Positions 44,024 through 53,159 of a DNA stretch of 64,000 nt are shown in pieces (the first letter of the stretch is position 1; every line of letters begins with the position of its first letter). Below the pieces are notes generated by a model. The model was not told the origin of the DNA. It made no database searches and saw only the letters and a list, made by a program, of their open reading frames with translations. Made by a program: the position numbers and the translations under genes. The DNA comes from Lachnospiraceae bacterium (GTDB lineage Bacteria > Bacillota > Clostridia > Lachnospirales > Lachnospiraceae): positions 29,299 through 93,298 of the forward strand of contig DNUZ01000007.1 in assembly GCA_003507655.1 (NCBI GenBank), read 5' to 3'.

Positions 44024-45793
44024 ATGGAAAAAATGCTGGATTTAATTACAGGGGAAGTGACTAAGGCATTTATTGCCTGCGGTTACGATGAAAAATATGC
44101 AAGAGTGACACTTTCAAACCGCCCGGATCTGTGCGAGTACCAGTGCAACGGTGCATTGGCTGCCGCAAAGGAATATCACTGCGCACCGTTTATGATCTCA
44201 GATAAGGTGGCAGAGGAATTAAAACAGAGTGAGATGTTTGAGTCGGTAGATTCCGTGAAACCGGGATTTTTAAATCTGATCTTATCAAAGGAATATCTTG
44301 CATCCTATATGCAGTCTATGCAGAAAGATGAAGAAAGACTTGGATGTGAAAAAGCAAAGAACCCAAAGACGATCATCATTGATTACGGCGGACCGAATGT
44401 TGCCAAACCGCTGCATGTCGGACACTTACGTTCTGCAATTATCGGTGAGAGTATCAAACGTATTGGAAAATTTATGGGACATGAGGTAATCGGTGATGTG
44501 CATTTAGGTGACTGGGGACTACAGATGGGTCTGATCATTACCGAGCTTAGAGAGCGTAAACCGGAGCTTGTATATTATGATGAGAACTATACCGGAGAAT
44601 ATCCGAAAGAAGCACCGTTTACCATTTCAGAGTTAGAGGAGATCTATCCGACTGCAAGTGCGAAATCCAAAGAGGATGAGGCATATAAAGAGGCAGCCAT
44701 GAAAGCAACCTCTGAATTACAGGCAGGACGGAGAGGATATCAGGCACTTCTTGCCCATATTTTAAATGTTTCCGTGACAGACTTAAAGAAAAATTATGAA
44801 AATCTGAATGTATCTTTTGAACTCTGGAAAGGAGAATCCGATGCCCAGCCATACATTCCGGATATGGTAGAGCAGATGAAAAAAGACGGATTTGCCTATA
44901 TGAGTGACGGCGCACTGGTAGTAGATGTTGCAAAAGAAGAGGATACAAAAGAAATCCCGCCGTGTATTATCCTAAAATCCGATGGCGCATCTTTGTATAC
45001 AACAACAGACTTAGCAACTTTGATCATGCGAGAGCAGGACTACCACCCAGATGAGGTTATCTATGTGGTAGACAAGCGTCAGGAACTGCATTTTGTACAG
45101 GTATTCCGTTGTGCGAAAAAGACCGGAATTGTACCGGAGGATACCAAATTAGAGTTCTTAGGTTTTGGTACGATGAACGGCAAGGACGGAAAACCGTTTA
45201 AGACCCGTGAAGGCGGCGTTATGCGTTTAGAAATGCTGATGAAAAATATCAACGAGAAGATGTACGAAAAGATTACGGAAAACCATACGGTAGACCCGAA
45301 CGAAGCAGAAAAAACAGCAAAGATCGTAGCACTTTCTGCAATCAAATATGGAGATTTAAGCAATCAGGCATCTAAAGATTACATTTTTGATATTGATCGT
45401 TTCACTTCTTTTGAAGGAAATACAGGACCATATATTTTATATACCATCGTGCGTATCAAGTCGATCTTAGCAAAATATGCCGAGGCAGGTAAGTGTGCAA
45501 AAGATGCTGTGATACAGCCGGCACATTCTGACAGTGAAAAAGCATTGATGTTAGAGTTATCAAAGTTTAATGCTGTAATGGAAAATGCATATGAGGAGAA
45601 AGCACCGCATAAGATTTGTGCATATATTTATGATCTCTCGAATGCATTTAACCATTTTTACCATGAGACAAAGATCATGGCGGAGGAAGATGCAGCGGTA
45701 CAGGCAGGATATATCCGTCTGTTAGAACTGACAAAATCTGCATTGGAAATCTGCATCGACCTGCTTGGATTTGAAGCACCGGAGAAGATGTAA
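44024..45793 (+). CDS. argS: Arginyl-tRNA synthetase
   Basis: A 589-residue class I synthetase. The N-terminal Add-1 domain is followed by the HIGH-type motif NVAKPLHVGHLRSAIIG, the central GDVHLGDWGLQMG, and a C-terminal anticodon-binding helical domain (about 460-589). A degenerate KMSKS-like region is FGTMNGKDGKPFKTREG, usual for ArgRS. AGGAG lies 9 bases upstream of the ATG. greA follows after 34 bases. Confidence 0.97.
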   Translation: MEKMLDLITGEVTKAFIACGYDEKYARVTLSNRPDLCEYQCNGALAAAKEYHCAPFMISDKVAEELKQSEMFESVDSVKPGFLNLILSKEYLASYMQSMQKDEERLGCEKAKNPKTIIIDYGGPNVAKPLHVGHLRSAIIGESIKRIGKFMGHEVIGDVHLGDWGLQMGLIITELRERKPELVYYDENYTGEYPKEAPFTISELEEIYPTASAKSKEDEAYKEAAMKATSELQAGRRGYQALLAHILNVSVTDLKKNYENLNVSFELWKGESDAQPYIPDMVEQMKKDGFAYMSDGALVVDVAKEEDTKEIPPCIILKSDGASLYTTTDLATLIMREQDYHPDEVIYVVDKRQELHFVQVFRCAKKTGIVPEDTKLEFLGFGTMNGKDGKPFKTREGGVMRLEMLMKNINEKMYEKITENHTVDPNEAEKTAKIVALSAIKYGDLSNQASKDYIFDIDRFTSFEGNTGPYILYTIVRIKSILAKYAEAGKCAKDAVIQPAHSDSEKALMLELSKFNAVMENAYEEKAPHKICAYIYDLSNAFNHFYHETKIMAEEDAAVQAGYIRLLELTKSALEICIDLLGFEAPEKM

Positions 45794-45827
45794 GCATTAG
45801 AGTGGAAACAGGAAAAGAGGGAGAATT

Positions 45828-46331
45828 TTGAGAGAACAGCTTACAAAGAGCGATGTGAAAAAAATTGAAGAAGAGATTGAATACCGCAGGCTGGTACTTC
45901 GCAAGGAGCTCATCGAATCCGTAAAGGAAGCAAGAGCGCAGGGCGATCTGAGTGAAAATTTTGAGTACCATGCAGCGAAAAAGGAAAAGAATAAAAATGA
46001 GAGCCGTATCCGGTATTTAGAGAGAATGTTAAAGACGGCAAGCGTCATTTCGGATGAGTCAAAGATGGACGAGGTCGGACTGAACAATAGGGTAACCGTT
46101 TATTTTGAGGATGATGACGAGGAAGAGGTCTACAAATTAGTGACCAGTGTACGCGGCAATTCCCTGAAAAATTATATCAGCATTGAATCTCCGATCGGCA
46201 AAGCCATCCGCGGAGCCAAGGTCGGTGACCGCGTGTATGTCAAGGTCAATGAGAATGCCGGCTACTATCTGGAGATTCGTGCCATTGAGAAGTCTGATGA
46301 TGAAGCGGAGGATAGTATCCGGAAGTATTAA
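45828..46331 (+). CDS. greA: GreA-family transcription elongation factor
   Basis: A 167-residue protein: N-terminal coiled coil with the tip acidic pair (KEARAQGDLSENFEYHAAKKEK) that enters the polymerase secondary channel, and C-terminal FKBP-like domain. The start is TTG after GAGGGA. The coiled-coil motif is intact, so RNA-cleavage stimulation is expected. A strong terminator follows. Confidence 0.92.
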   Translation: MREQLTKSDVKKIEEEIEYRRLVLRKELIESVKEARAQGDLSENFEYHAAKKEKNKNESRIRYLERMLKTASVISDESKMDEVGLNNRVTVYFEDDDEEEVYKLVTSVRGNSLKNYISIESPIGKAIRGAKVGDRVYVKVNENAGYYLEIRAIEKSDDEAEDSIRKY

Positions 46332-46347
46332 GTGTGAAAAGCAAAGC

Positions 46348-46383
46348 AGGAGAGGTATGCGTATCATAGCATCCTCTCCTTTT
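46348..46383 (+). terminator. Terminator of argS-greA
   Basis: AGGAGAGG-T-ATGC pairs with GCAT-CCTCTCCT around an 8-nt loop, followed by TTTT. Confidence 0.9.
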
Positions 46384-46403
46384 ATCATGTTACCGGTATT
46401 TTT

Positions 46404-47042
46404 TTAATACCCAAGTTCCTCCCCGACTAACAGCACTTTAATCCGGTGCGGCGTACCACAGCGTCTGGTAATTACGGTATGGTTACAGATGCACTCAGGG
46501 GAAAGACAGTCTGCACAGACACCGGTGGTGGCACATGGAGTCTTTCTGTTCAAACGGTTGCAGTTTGGTGGAGAGGCGATGTTGCGTACTCTTGCGATAG
46601 CAGCGTCTGTATCCGTTGCAACTTTGTTCATGCCACAGACAATAATGACCTGTGCCGGACCGAAAATCAGAGCAGCCACGCGGTTGCCGTTGCCGTCCGT
46701 GTTGACAAGCTCGCCGTCTAAGGTAATGGCATTGGTGCTCATAAAATAGGTGTCGCAGGAAAATGCTTTGCGGTAAATCGTACCGATCTCCTCCGGGGTA
46801 GAAGCCTTTGAACGGTCATAGAGTGTGATGTCTTCACGGGCATTTAACGCATCCATGATACCGGATTCGGAAAGTGTCATGGAGCCGCCAAAACTTACAC
46901 TGTCGCCGGTGGATACAAGCTCCATGGCTGTTTTTACTGCGTCTTTACAGGTTGGACAGTAGAAGCCGTCCATCTGACGTTTTTTTAAATTTGCAATGAT
47001 CGTGTTTGCCTGATGTTCATAAAAGGTCTGTTTTGGATTCAT
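46404..47042 (-). CDS. LUD-domain protein (lactate-utilisation LutC/YkgG type)
   Basis: A 212-residue LUD-family protein (PF02589). GDSVSFGGSMTLSESGI, DRSKASTPEEIGTIYRK and CGMNKVATDTDAAIARVRNIASPPN are typical, and a C-terminal Cys cluster (CATTGVCADCLSPECIC) could bind a metal or iron-sulfur centre. The ATG at 47042 follows AAGGAGG; an upstream in-frame start at 47081 lacks one. No lutA/lutB partners are present, so the role may differ from lactate oxidation. Its promoter overlaps the divergent ABC exporter promoter. Confidence 0.85.
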   Translation of the reverse strand: MNPKQTFYEHQANTIIANLKKRQMDGFYCPTCKDAVKTAMELVSTGDSVSFGGSMTLSESGIMDALNAREDITLYDRSKASTPEEIGTIYRKAFSCDTYFMSTNAITLDGELVNTDGNGNRVAALIFGPAQVIIVCGMNKVATDTDAAIARVRNIASPPNCNRLNRKTPCATTGVCADCLSPECICNHTVITRRCGTPHRIKVLLVGEELGY

Positions 47043-47079
47043 AGGGAAGCCTCCTTCTTTTGAAAAATTGTCTGACAGC

Positions 47080-47108
47080 ATTATAGCATAGCTTGCATTT
47101 CATGGCAA
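47080..47108 (-). promoter_or_regulatory. Promoter of the LUD-domain gene
   Basis: Minus strand: -35 TTGCCA (47108-47103), 17-bp spacer, -10 TATAAT (47085-47080). Confidence 0.75.
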
Positions 47109-47121
47109 AAGAAGGTATGAT
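47093..47121 (+). promoter_or_regulatory. Promoter of the ABC exporter gene, overlapping the divergent LUD promoter
   Basis: -35 TTGCAT (47093-47098), 17-bp spacer, -10 TATGAT (47116-47121). It overlaps 16 bp of the opposite promoter, so the two cannot be used at once. Confidence 0.7.
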
Positions 47122-47162
47122 AAGAAACGTTGACGGAATAAAAACGTAAAGGAAGTGATAAC

Positions 47163-48905
47163 GTGGAGAAGAAAAAGAGTATCTTTTCTTATTATAAACC
47201 CTATAAAAAAATCTTTTTTGCAGATATGTTTTTTGCAATTATGGCATCCATCATTACACTGGTGATTCCGCTGGTGGTACGTTATATCACCTCGACTGTG
47301 ATATATTATGAAACGGATGAGGCATTCCGGGTAATTTTAAAACTGGGTCTGATGATGACCGTTTTGATTTTATTTCAGTGCTATTGCAATTATTTTATAG
47401 CAAATTACGGACATGTGATGGGAGCAAAGATTGAGTATGATATGAGAGCAGAGATTTTTGCACATTATCAGAAGCTGCCGTTTTCCTTTTATGACAATCA
47501 GAAGGTGGGACAACTGCTGTCACGCATTACTTCGGATTTGTTCGATATTACGGAGCTTTTGCATCATGGGCCGGAAAATGTGGTCATTTCTGCAATGAAA
47601 TTTATCGGAGCCTTTGTGATATTATTCACAATCAGTCCGAAACTGACATTTGCTGCATTTGCACTGATACCGTTCATGTTTTTGTATGCGTGGTTTTTTA
47701 ACCGTAAAATGAAAAAAGCCTTTGCGAGAAACCGCGTGAAGATTGCCGATATCAATGCTCAGATTGAGGATAATTTATCGGGCATCCGTGTGGTAAAATC
47801 TTTTGCAAACGAGAGTGTGGAAGAAGAAAAATTCAAAGTCGGCAACGATGGATTTTTAGCTGCAAAAAAAGACAGTTACCTCTATATGGGAGGTTATCAT
47901 TCAGGACTGACGGCATTTATCAATATGATTACCGTGATTGTGCTGGTAACAGGCGGAATCCTGATTACAAAAGCACAGGTCAGCGTAACAGATTTAGTTA
48001 CATTTTTACTCTATATCAGTATTATGACCGATCCGGTCCGCACGATGATCGACTTTGCGGAGATGTTCCAGAACGGATATTCCGGCTATGAGCGTTTTCA
48101 GGAGATATTGGCGATCGAGCCGGATATACAGGACAGTCAGGGCAGCGAAGAGCTGACCGATGTCAAAGGAACGATTGATTTTGAAAATGTGTCTTTTCAG
48201 TATGAGGAAAATACAGAAAAGGTACTAAGCCACATAGATCTACATGTGGATGCAGGAGAGTATTTGGCACTGGTAGGCTCTTCCGGAGCAGGAAAAACCA
48301 CACTCTGCAACCTGATCCCGCGTTTTTATGACGTGACGGGTGGCAGTATCAAAGTGGATGGCAAAGATGTCCGGAATCTGACCTTAAAGAGCCTAAGAGA
48401 CCATATCGGCATTGTACAGCAGGATGTCTATCTTTTTGTCGGAACGGTCTATGACAATATTGCCTACGGCAGACCGGATGCGACAAGAGAGGAAGTTATA
48501 GAAGCAGCAAAAAATGCCAATGCCCATGAGTTTATTATGGCATTGCCGGATGGCTATGACACCGATATCGGACAGCGTGGAGTCAAACTTTCCGGCGGGC
48601 AGAAACAGCGTCTTTCCATTGCAAGAGTATTTTTAAAGAATCCGCCGATCCTGATCTTTGATGAGGCAACCTCCGCACTCGATAACGAGAGTGAGCGGGT
48701 CGTACAGGAATCGTTAGAAAAACTGGCAAAAAACCGTACAACCTTTGTCATTGCACACAGACTTTCGACTATCCGCAATGCGAAAAAGATACTGGTGCTG
48801 ACCGAGAATGGCATCGAAGAAGAGGGAACCCATACGGAACTGATGAAAAAAGCCGGAATTTATGCCGGTCTTTACCGGATGCAGTTTGCCGACGAAGAAG
48901 TTTGA
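47163..48905 (+). CDS. ABC exporter, fused permease and ATPase
   Basis: A 580-residue half-transporter. Six transmembrane helices in the first ~310 residues; ATPase domain with Walker A GSSGAGKTTL, signature LSGGQ, Walker B ILIFDEATSALD and H-loop IAHRLST. It would work as a homodimer, exporting lipids, peptides or drugs; substrate unknown. It starts with GTG after AAAGGAAG. Confidence 0.92.
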   Translation: MEKKKSIFSYYKPYKKIFFADMFFAIMASIITLVIPLVVRYITSTVIYYETDEAFRVILKLGLMMTVLILFQCYCNYFIANYGHVMGAKIEYDMRAEIFAHYQKLPFSFYDNQKVGQLLSRITSDLFDITELLHHGPENVVISAMKFIGAFVILFTISPKLTFAAFALIPFMFLYAWFFNRKMKKAFARNRVKIADINAQIEDNLSGIRVVKSFANESVEEEKFKVGNDGFLAAKKDSYLYMGGYHSGLTAFINMITVIVLVTGGILITKAQVSVTDLVTFLLYISIMTDPVRTMIDFAEMFQNGYSGYERFQEILAIEPDIQDSQGSEELTDVKGTIDFENVSFQYEENTEKVLSHIDLHVDAGEYLALVGSSGAGKTTLCNLIPRFYDVTGGSIKVDGKDVRNLTLKSLRDHIGIVQQDVYLFVGTVYDNIAYGRPDATREEVIEAAKNANAHEFIMALPDGYDTDIGQRGVKLSGGQKQRLSIARVFLKNPPILIFDEATSALDNESERVVQESLEKLAKNRTTFVIAHRLSTIRNAKKILVLTENGIEEEGTHTELMKKAGIYAGLYRMQFADEEV

Positions 48906-48929
48906 CAGGCTGTGCTACAATAGTATATA
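48902..48929 (+). promoter_or_regulatory. Promoter of the GTPase operon
   Basis: -35 TTGACA (48902-48907), which overlaps the exporter stop codon, 16-bp spacer, -10 TATATA (48924-48929). Confidence 0.6.
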
Positions 48930-48948
48930 GAAAGAAGGAGACGATAGT

Positions 48949-50064
48949 ATGACAAAAATTGATATTATTTCCGGTTTCTTAGGAGCAGGAAAAACAACAT
49001 TTATTAAAAAAATGATAGACGAGGTATTCAAGGGAGAAAAGATCGTGCTGATCGAAAACGAATTTGGTGAAGTCGGCATTGACGGTGGATTCTTAAAGGA
49101 TGCCGGAATTGAGATTACCGAGATGAACAGCGGATGTATCTGCTGCTCCTTAGTTGGAGACTTTGGTAAGAATCTGAACGAAGTGATCGAGAAATTCCAT
49201 CCGGATCGTATTTTAATCGAGCCGTCCGGTGTTGGAAAACTTTCAGATGTCATGAAATCCGTAATGGATATTGAAAAAGAGCAGGATGTCAAATTAAACG
49301 GACTGGTTACAGTCGTCAACGCACTCAAAGCCAGCAAGCAGATGAAAGCATTTGGTGAATTTTTTAACAATCAGATTGAATATGCAACCACCGTTGTATT
49401 GAGCAGAACCCAGAAAGCATCCGAGGCACAGTTAGAACTCTGCGTAAAACAGATACAGGAATTGAATGCAAAAGCAGCAATTATCACAACACCTTGGGAT
49501 GAAATCAAAGGTGAGCAGATATTAAAAGTCATCGAGGGTCAGGATACCATGGAGGCAGAGCTTTTAGCGGAGGCACATCATCGTGAGGAAGAAGAGCATG
49601 AGCATCATCATGACCACGAACATCATCATGAGCATGAGCACGAGCATCATCACGACCATGAGCATGAGCATCATCATGACCATGAGCATGAACATGAGCA
49701 TCATCACGACCATGAACATGAGCATGGCGAGAACTGCACCTGCGGCTGTCATGACCATGACCACGAGCATGGACATCATCATGCCGATGATGTATTTACA
49801 AGCTGGGGCAGGGAGACACCTCACAAATACACGAAAGAGGGTATTGAGGATATTTTAAAGAAATTCTGCGATACCGAAGAATATGGTACGATTTTAAGAG
49901 CAAAAGGCATGGTTCCGGCAGAGGACGGCACATGGATTTACTTTGATATGGTTCCGGGTGAATATGAGATTCGTGAGGGTGAGCCTGATTATACAGGAAG
50001 ACTCTGTGTTATCGGAACCGATATTGAGGAGCATCAGTTAGAGCATCTGTTTGAACTGGTATAA
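48949..50064 (+). CDS. CobW/G3E-family GTPase with long His-rich metal-binding tract
   Basis: A 371-residue metallochaperone-type GTPase. Walker A GFLGAGKTTFIKK, the metal-binding NSGCICCSL (CxCC) and the E-N-E-F-G switch are present. Residues ~208-280 are mainly His, Glu and Asp with a Cys-x-Cys-x-Cys cluster (CTCGC), a large metal-binding region, then a C-terminal CobW_C domain. The usual G4 (T/N-KxD) is weak (LSRTQK). Probably zinc or nickel/cobalt delivery; the metal is unknown and no Zur-box was recognised upstream. It is followed 27 bases later by a second G3E GTPase. Confidence 0.9.
   Translation: MTKIDIISGFLGAGKTTFIKKMIDEVFKGEKIVLIENEFGEVGIDGGFLKDAGIEITEMNSGCICCSLVGDFGKNLNEVIEKFHPDRILIEPSGVGKLSDVMKSVMDIEKEQDVKLNGLVTVVNALKASKQMKAFGEFFNNQIEYATTVVLSRTQKASEAQLELCVKQIQELNAKAAIITTPWDEIKGEQILKVIEGQDTMEAELLAEAHHREEEEHEHHHDHEHHHEHEHEHHHDHEHEHHHDHEHEHEHHHDHEHEHGENCTCGCHDHDHEHGHHHADDVFTSWGRETPHKYTKEGIEDILKKFCDTEEYGTILRAKGMVPAEDGTWIYFDMVPGEYEIREGEPDYTGRLCVIGTDIEEHQLEHLFELV
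49575..49785 (+). repeat. His/Glu/Asp codon repeat tract
   Basis: CAT/CAC, GAG/GAA and GAC codons repeat in units such as GAGCATGAGCATCATCATGA. They encode the metal-binding stretch of the GTPase and are likely to vary in length between strains by slippage. Confidence 0.85.
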
Positions 50065-50091
50065 AAAAGATAGAGCAAGGGAGGCAGCAGC

Positions 50092-51036
50092 ATGGAGGAA
50101 ATACCGGTATATCTCTTTACGGGATTTATGGACAGCGGTAAGACATCTTTAATCTTAGAGACGTTATTTGAGAACGATTTTACGGAAGAGGACCGCGGAC
50201 TGATCATCGCCTGCGAGGACGGAGATGTGGAGTATGACGAAGAAAAGTTAGCCGGCATCAATGTAAAACTTGCAACGATCGATGAGGAAGAGGATTTTAA
50301 TGCAAAGACATTAGAAACACTCAATGAGACTTATAAACCGCAGGTGATCTTTATCGAATATAACGGCACCTGGGGCATGGACACCCTAAAAGAGACAGAA
50401 CTGCCAGAGGGCTGGGTGATCGTACAGTCCCTAGCAACCGCCGATGCCACAACCTTTGAGATGTATCTGGCAAATATGCGGACGATGATCATGGAACAGT
50501 TATTCGATGCGGATGTGGTCATTTTTAACCGCTGCGATGATGATACGCCGCGGGAAAAATTCCGCCGGAATGTCAAAGCACTGAACCGGAAAGCACAGAT
50601 CGTCTATGAGAGAAAAGACGGAACCTTAGATGAGCGTGAGATGGAGGACGTTCCATTTGACACCAGTGCGGATTTTATCGAATTATCCGATGCAGATTAC
50701 GGACTGTGGTACCTCGATGCCATGGACAATCCCAAAAAATATGACGGAAAGACGATCAAGTTCTTAGCCTTAGTTTATAACCCGGACAAAATGAAAAAAG
50801 GAGTCTTTGTACCGGGACGTTTTGCAATGACCTGCTGTGTGGAGGATATTACTTTTATCGGATTTAAGTGCAAATATCCGGATTCCGATAAGATACCTCA
50901 TAAATCCTGGATCGAGATTACGGCAAAAGTCAAAGTGGAATTTGCAAAAGAGTATCGTGGAAAAGGACCGGTCCTTTATCCGGTAGAAATAAAACCGGCG
51001 AAAAAGCCGGAAGATGAGCTGGTATATTTCAGTTAA
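50092..51036 (+). CDS. G3E-like GTPase fused to a DUF1980/YcgQ-like domain
   Basis: A 314-residue protein. N-terminal GTPase with Walker A GFMDSGKTSLI, ECEDGDVEYD-like acidic switch and NRCDDD as G4, but no CxCC metal motif. The C-terminal half (FLALVYNPDKMKKGVFVPGRFAMTCC...IEITAKVKVE) resembles the TIGR03943/DUF1980 family that normally accompanies a YraQ-type permease, which is absent here. It lies 27 bases after the His-rich GTPase and 17 before the phosphorelay gene. Probably a metal-handling pair; the domain call is from memory of the family. Confidence 0.75.
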   Translation: MEEIPVYLFTGFMDSGKTSLILETLFENDFTEEDRGLIIACEDGDVEYDEEKLAGINVKLATIDEEEDFNAKTLETLNETYKPQVIFIEYNGTWGMDTLKETELPEGWVIVQSLATADATTFEMYLANMRTMIMEQLFDADVVIFNRCDDDTPREKFRRNVKALNRKAQIVYERKDGTLDEREMEDVPFDTSADFIELSDADYGLWYLDAMDNPKKYDGKTIKFLALVYNPDKMKKGVFVPGRFAMTCCVEDITFIGFKCKYPDSDKIPHKSWIEITAKVKVEFAKEYRGKGPVLYPVEIKPAKKPEDELVYFS

Positions 51037-51053
51037 TATAGGAGAAAACAGAC

Positions 51054-53117
51054 ATGTTTTATGTACTTGAAGCAGTCAATATAGCAGCGATCTTATTAAT
51101 GCTGTCTATGCTCGTGGTTGTGATCAGACAACAGCCATCCAGAGCACAGATGGCATTTGTGCTATATGACGTATTTACCGTGATCTTTGTAATAGGAGTC
51201 CAGTTAGAGCTGATGCATGCAGATACGGTAGGAGAAGCGTTGAGCGGTCTCTGTGTCCAGTATGTCGGACAGGCAGGTTTTTTGATGGCACTCTTGTGGT
51301 TTGCTTCCGAATTTGCCTATTTAAAAATACCCGGCTGGATCTATATCATACAGGCAGCGATCAATACGGTGGTACTCGTTGGTGTGTTTACGGCAGAACA
51401 CAATCCTTATTTTTACAATTCCATGAAGATCTTAAATGATGGAATGTATCAAAGGATCAATGTCAGCGGCGGGATCATCTGGAAGATGCACTATATCCAT
51501 ATGGCAGCGGTACTTTTGACGATCCAGATCTGCTGTGGTGTGCGTTACAGACAGAGTACGGCAACACAGAAAAAAAGAATCCTTTATATAGCAGCAGGAA
51601 ACGGAATCTTTGCCTTAGAACTGATATTAAAAGGTTTAGGAGTCTTTGGCAGCTATAATCCGGTAGTGTGTGCCATGACCATTATGATGTTCTGTATGAT
51701 GATGGCAATGGTAAAATACGGCTACTTCGGTTCCCTGCATGCGGCGGTAGACAATGCGTTTAATCATGGTGACGAAGGACTGCTTGTACTGAGTAATGAA
51801 AATACCATTATCTTTGTCAACGCAAGGATGAATGCGATGTATCCGGGCATCCGGGAAGGGGAGCGAATCTCCAAATACCCGGACATCATAGAAGTGTTGA
51901 AAAAAGAAGACCATATGTTAGAGTGGGGCGAAGAAATCTATGAGCTTAGAACCGAAAGTATCATAGAGCACGAAGAAAAAAGCGGCATGATGCTCTGGTT
52001 CATCAATCAGACACAGCAGTTAAAGCAGATGGAAGAACTGCGGACAGCCAACGAGATCAAACAGAATATCCTGATACAGATCAGCCACAAGCTCCGTACA
52101 CCGATGAACGCAATGCTTGGAATGAACGAAATGATATTGCGGGAGAGCAAAGAGGAACAGGTGTTAGAGTATGCCAAAGAGACAGAAAAAGCAGGAGAAC
52201 AGATGCTTGCACTGATCGAAAAGGCAATCTATGAAGCAGAAAAAGCGACAGGCGAAGAAATTTCTGCACACTCGGATGCTCCAAATGGCAGAAGAGCCGA
52301 TGTGAAAGCCGATATAGATACAACTGCAAATACAGACAGAACAAAACAAATAAGTGACCTAAGTAATAAATGGATACTCGCCGCAGACGATAACACAACC
52401 AATCTAAAAGTATTAAAACATCTTTTGAAAAAGACAAATGTACATTTAGAAACCGTTATCGGTGGAGAAGCCGCTATAGAAGCATGCAGAAAAAGAAATT
52501 ATGATTTAATTTTCTTAGATCACTTAATGCCACAGCCGGACGGCATAGCGACACTGCATCAGATACAGGAGGATACAGCGGGCAGGAACCGCTATACGAC
52601 CGTGATCGTACTGACGGCAAATGCACTGCCGGGAGCAGAGCAGATGTATTTAAAAGAAGGATTTGCCGATTATATCACAAAGCCCATAAAGCCCAAAGAA
52701 TTAGAACGACTGTTAGGCAGATATTTAGGCTGGGAGTCTGATGAGCAGGAAGCAAAGACAGTTCCTGAAGGGATTTTCCATGTCTTAGAACAGGGTGAGA
52801 TCAATGTAACGAACGGTCTGCAGTTTGCGGATGGAGATGTGGAATTTTACCGGAATCTGTTAGAAATGTTCATCAAAGAATACGAAGAAAAAAGAGAAAA
52901 AATACATACCACGGATATTGATGAATATTTTATAGCACAGGTACATGGGATCAAGGGAGAAGCCCGCGGCATCGGAGCGGAACGGCTTGGAAATCTGTTT
53001 GAAGAATTAGAAGAGACTGCAAAGCAGGGAAACAGCAGACAGGTTGAAGAACTTTTACCAGAAGCCATGCAGGAATGGGAGCGTATTGTTCGTCTCATAC
53101 AGACGGTACTGTCCTGA
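51054..53117 (+). CDS. Membrane phosphorelay protein: 7TM sensor, DHp-like helix, receiver and HPt, no ATPase domain
   Basis: A 687-residue protein. About seven hydrophobic helices (1-230) are followed by a PAS-like stretch (240-310), then QNILIQISHKLRTPMNAM, a HisKA-type helix with His345. The residue after the His is Lys where E or D is normal. No HATPase_c N, G1 or G2 boxes follow. Instead come a linker, a receiver domain (AADDN, FLDHLMP with Asp ~489, TKPIKP) and an HPt domain with VHGIKGEARG (His ~631). It cannot phosphorylate itself by the usual route and probably relays phosphate from another kinase. Convergent with a LytTR regulator. Confidence 0.85.
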   Translation: MFYVLEAVNIAAILLMLSMLVVVIRQQPSRAQMAFVLYDVFTVIFVIGVQLELMHADTVGEALSGLCVQYVGQAGFLMALLWFASEFAYLKIPGWIYIIQAAINTVVLVGVFTAEHNPYFYNSMKILNDGMYQRINVSGGIIWKMHYIHMAAVLLTIQICCGVRYRQSTATQKKRILYIAAGNGIFALELILKGLGVFGSYNPVVCAMTIMMFCMMMAMVKYGYFGSLHAAVDNAFNHGDEGLLVLSNENTIIFVNARMNAMYPGIREGERISKYPDIIEVLKKEDHMLEWGEEIYELRTESIIEHEEKSGMMLWFINQTQQLKQMEELRTANEIKQNILIQISHKLRTPMNAMLGMNEMILRESKEEQVLEYAKETEKAGEQMLALIEKAIYEAEKATGEEISAHSDAPNGRRADVKADIDTTANTDRTKQISDLSNKWILAADDNTTNLKVLKHLLKKTNVHLETVIGGEAAIEACRKRNYDLIFLDHLMPQPDGIATLHQIQEDTAGRNRYTTVIVLTANALPGAEQMYLKEGFADYITKPIKPKELERLLGRYLGWESDEQEAKTVPEGIFHVLEQGEINVTNGLQFADGDVEFYRNLLEMFIKEYEEKREKIHTTDIDEYFIAQVHGIKGEARGIGAERLGNLFEELEETAKQGNSRQVEELLPEAMQEWERIVRLIQTVLS

Positions 53118-53159
53118 ATCAGAAAGAGATGAGCAAAACGCCATTCGCAAAAGGTACAG

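Noticed and set aside
49575-49785. Tandem repeat as a mobile or satellite element
   Set aside because: It is coding sequence for a His-rich metal-binding stretch in a complete GTPase gene.
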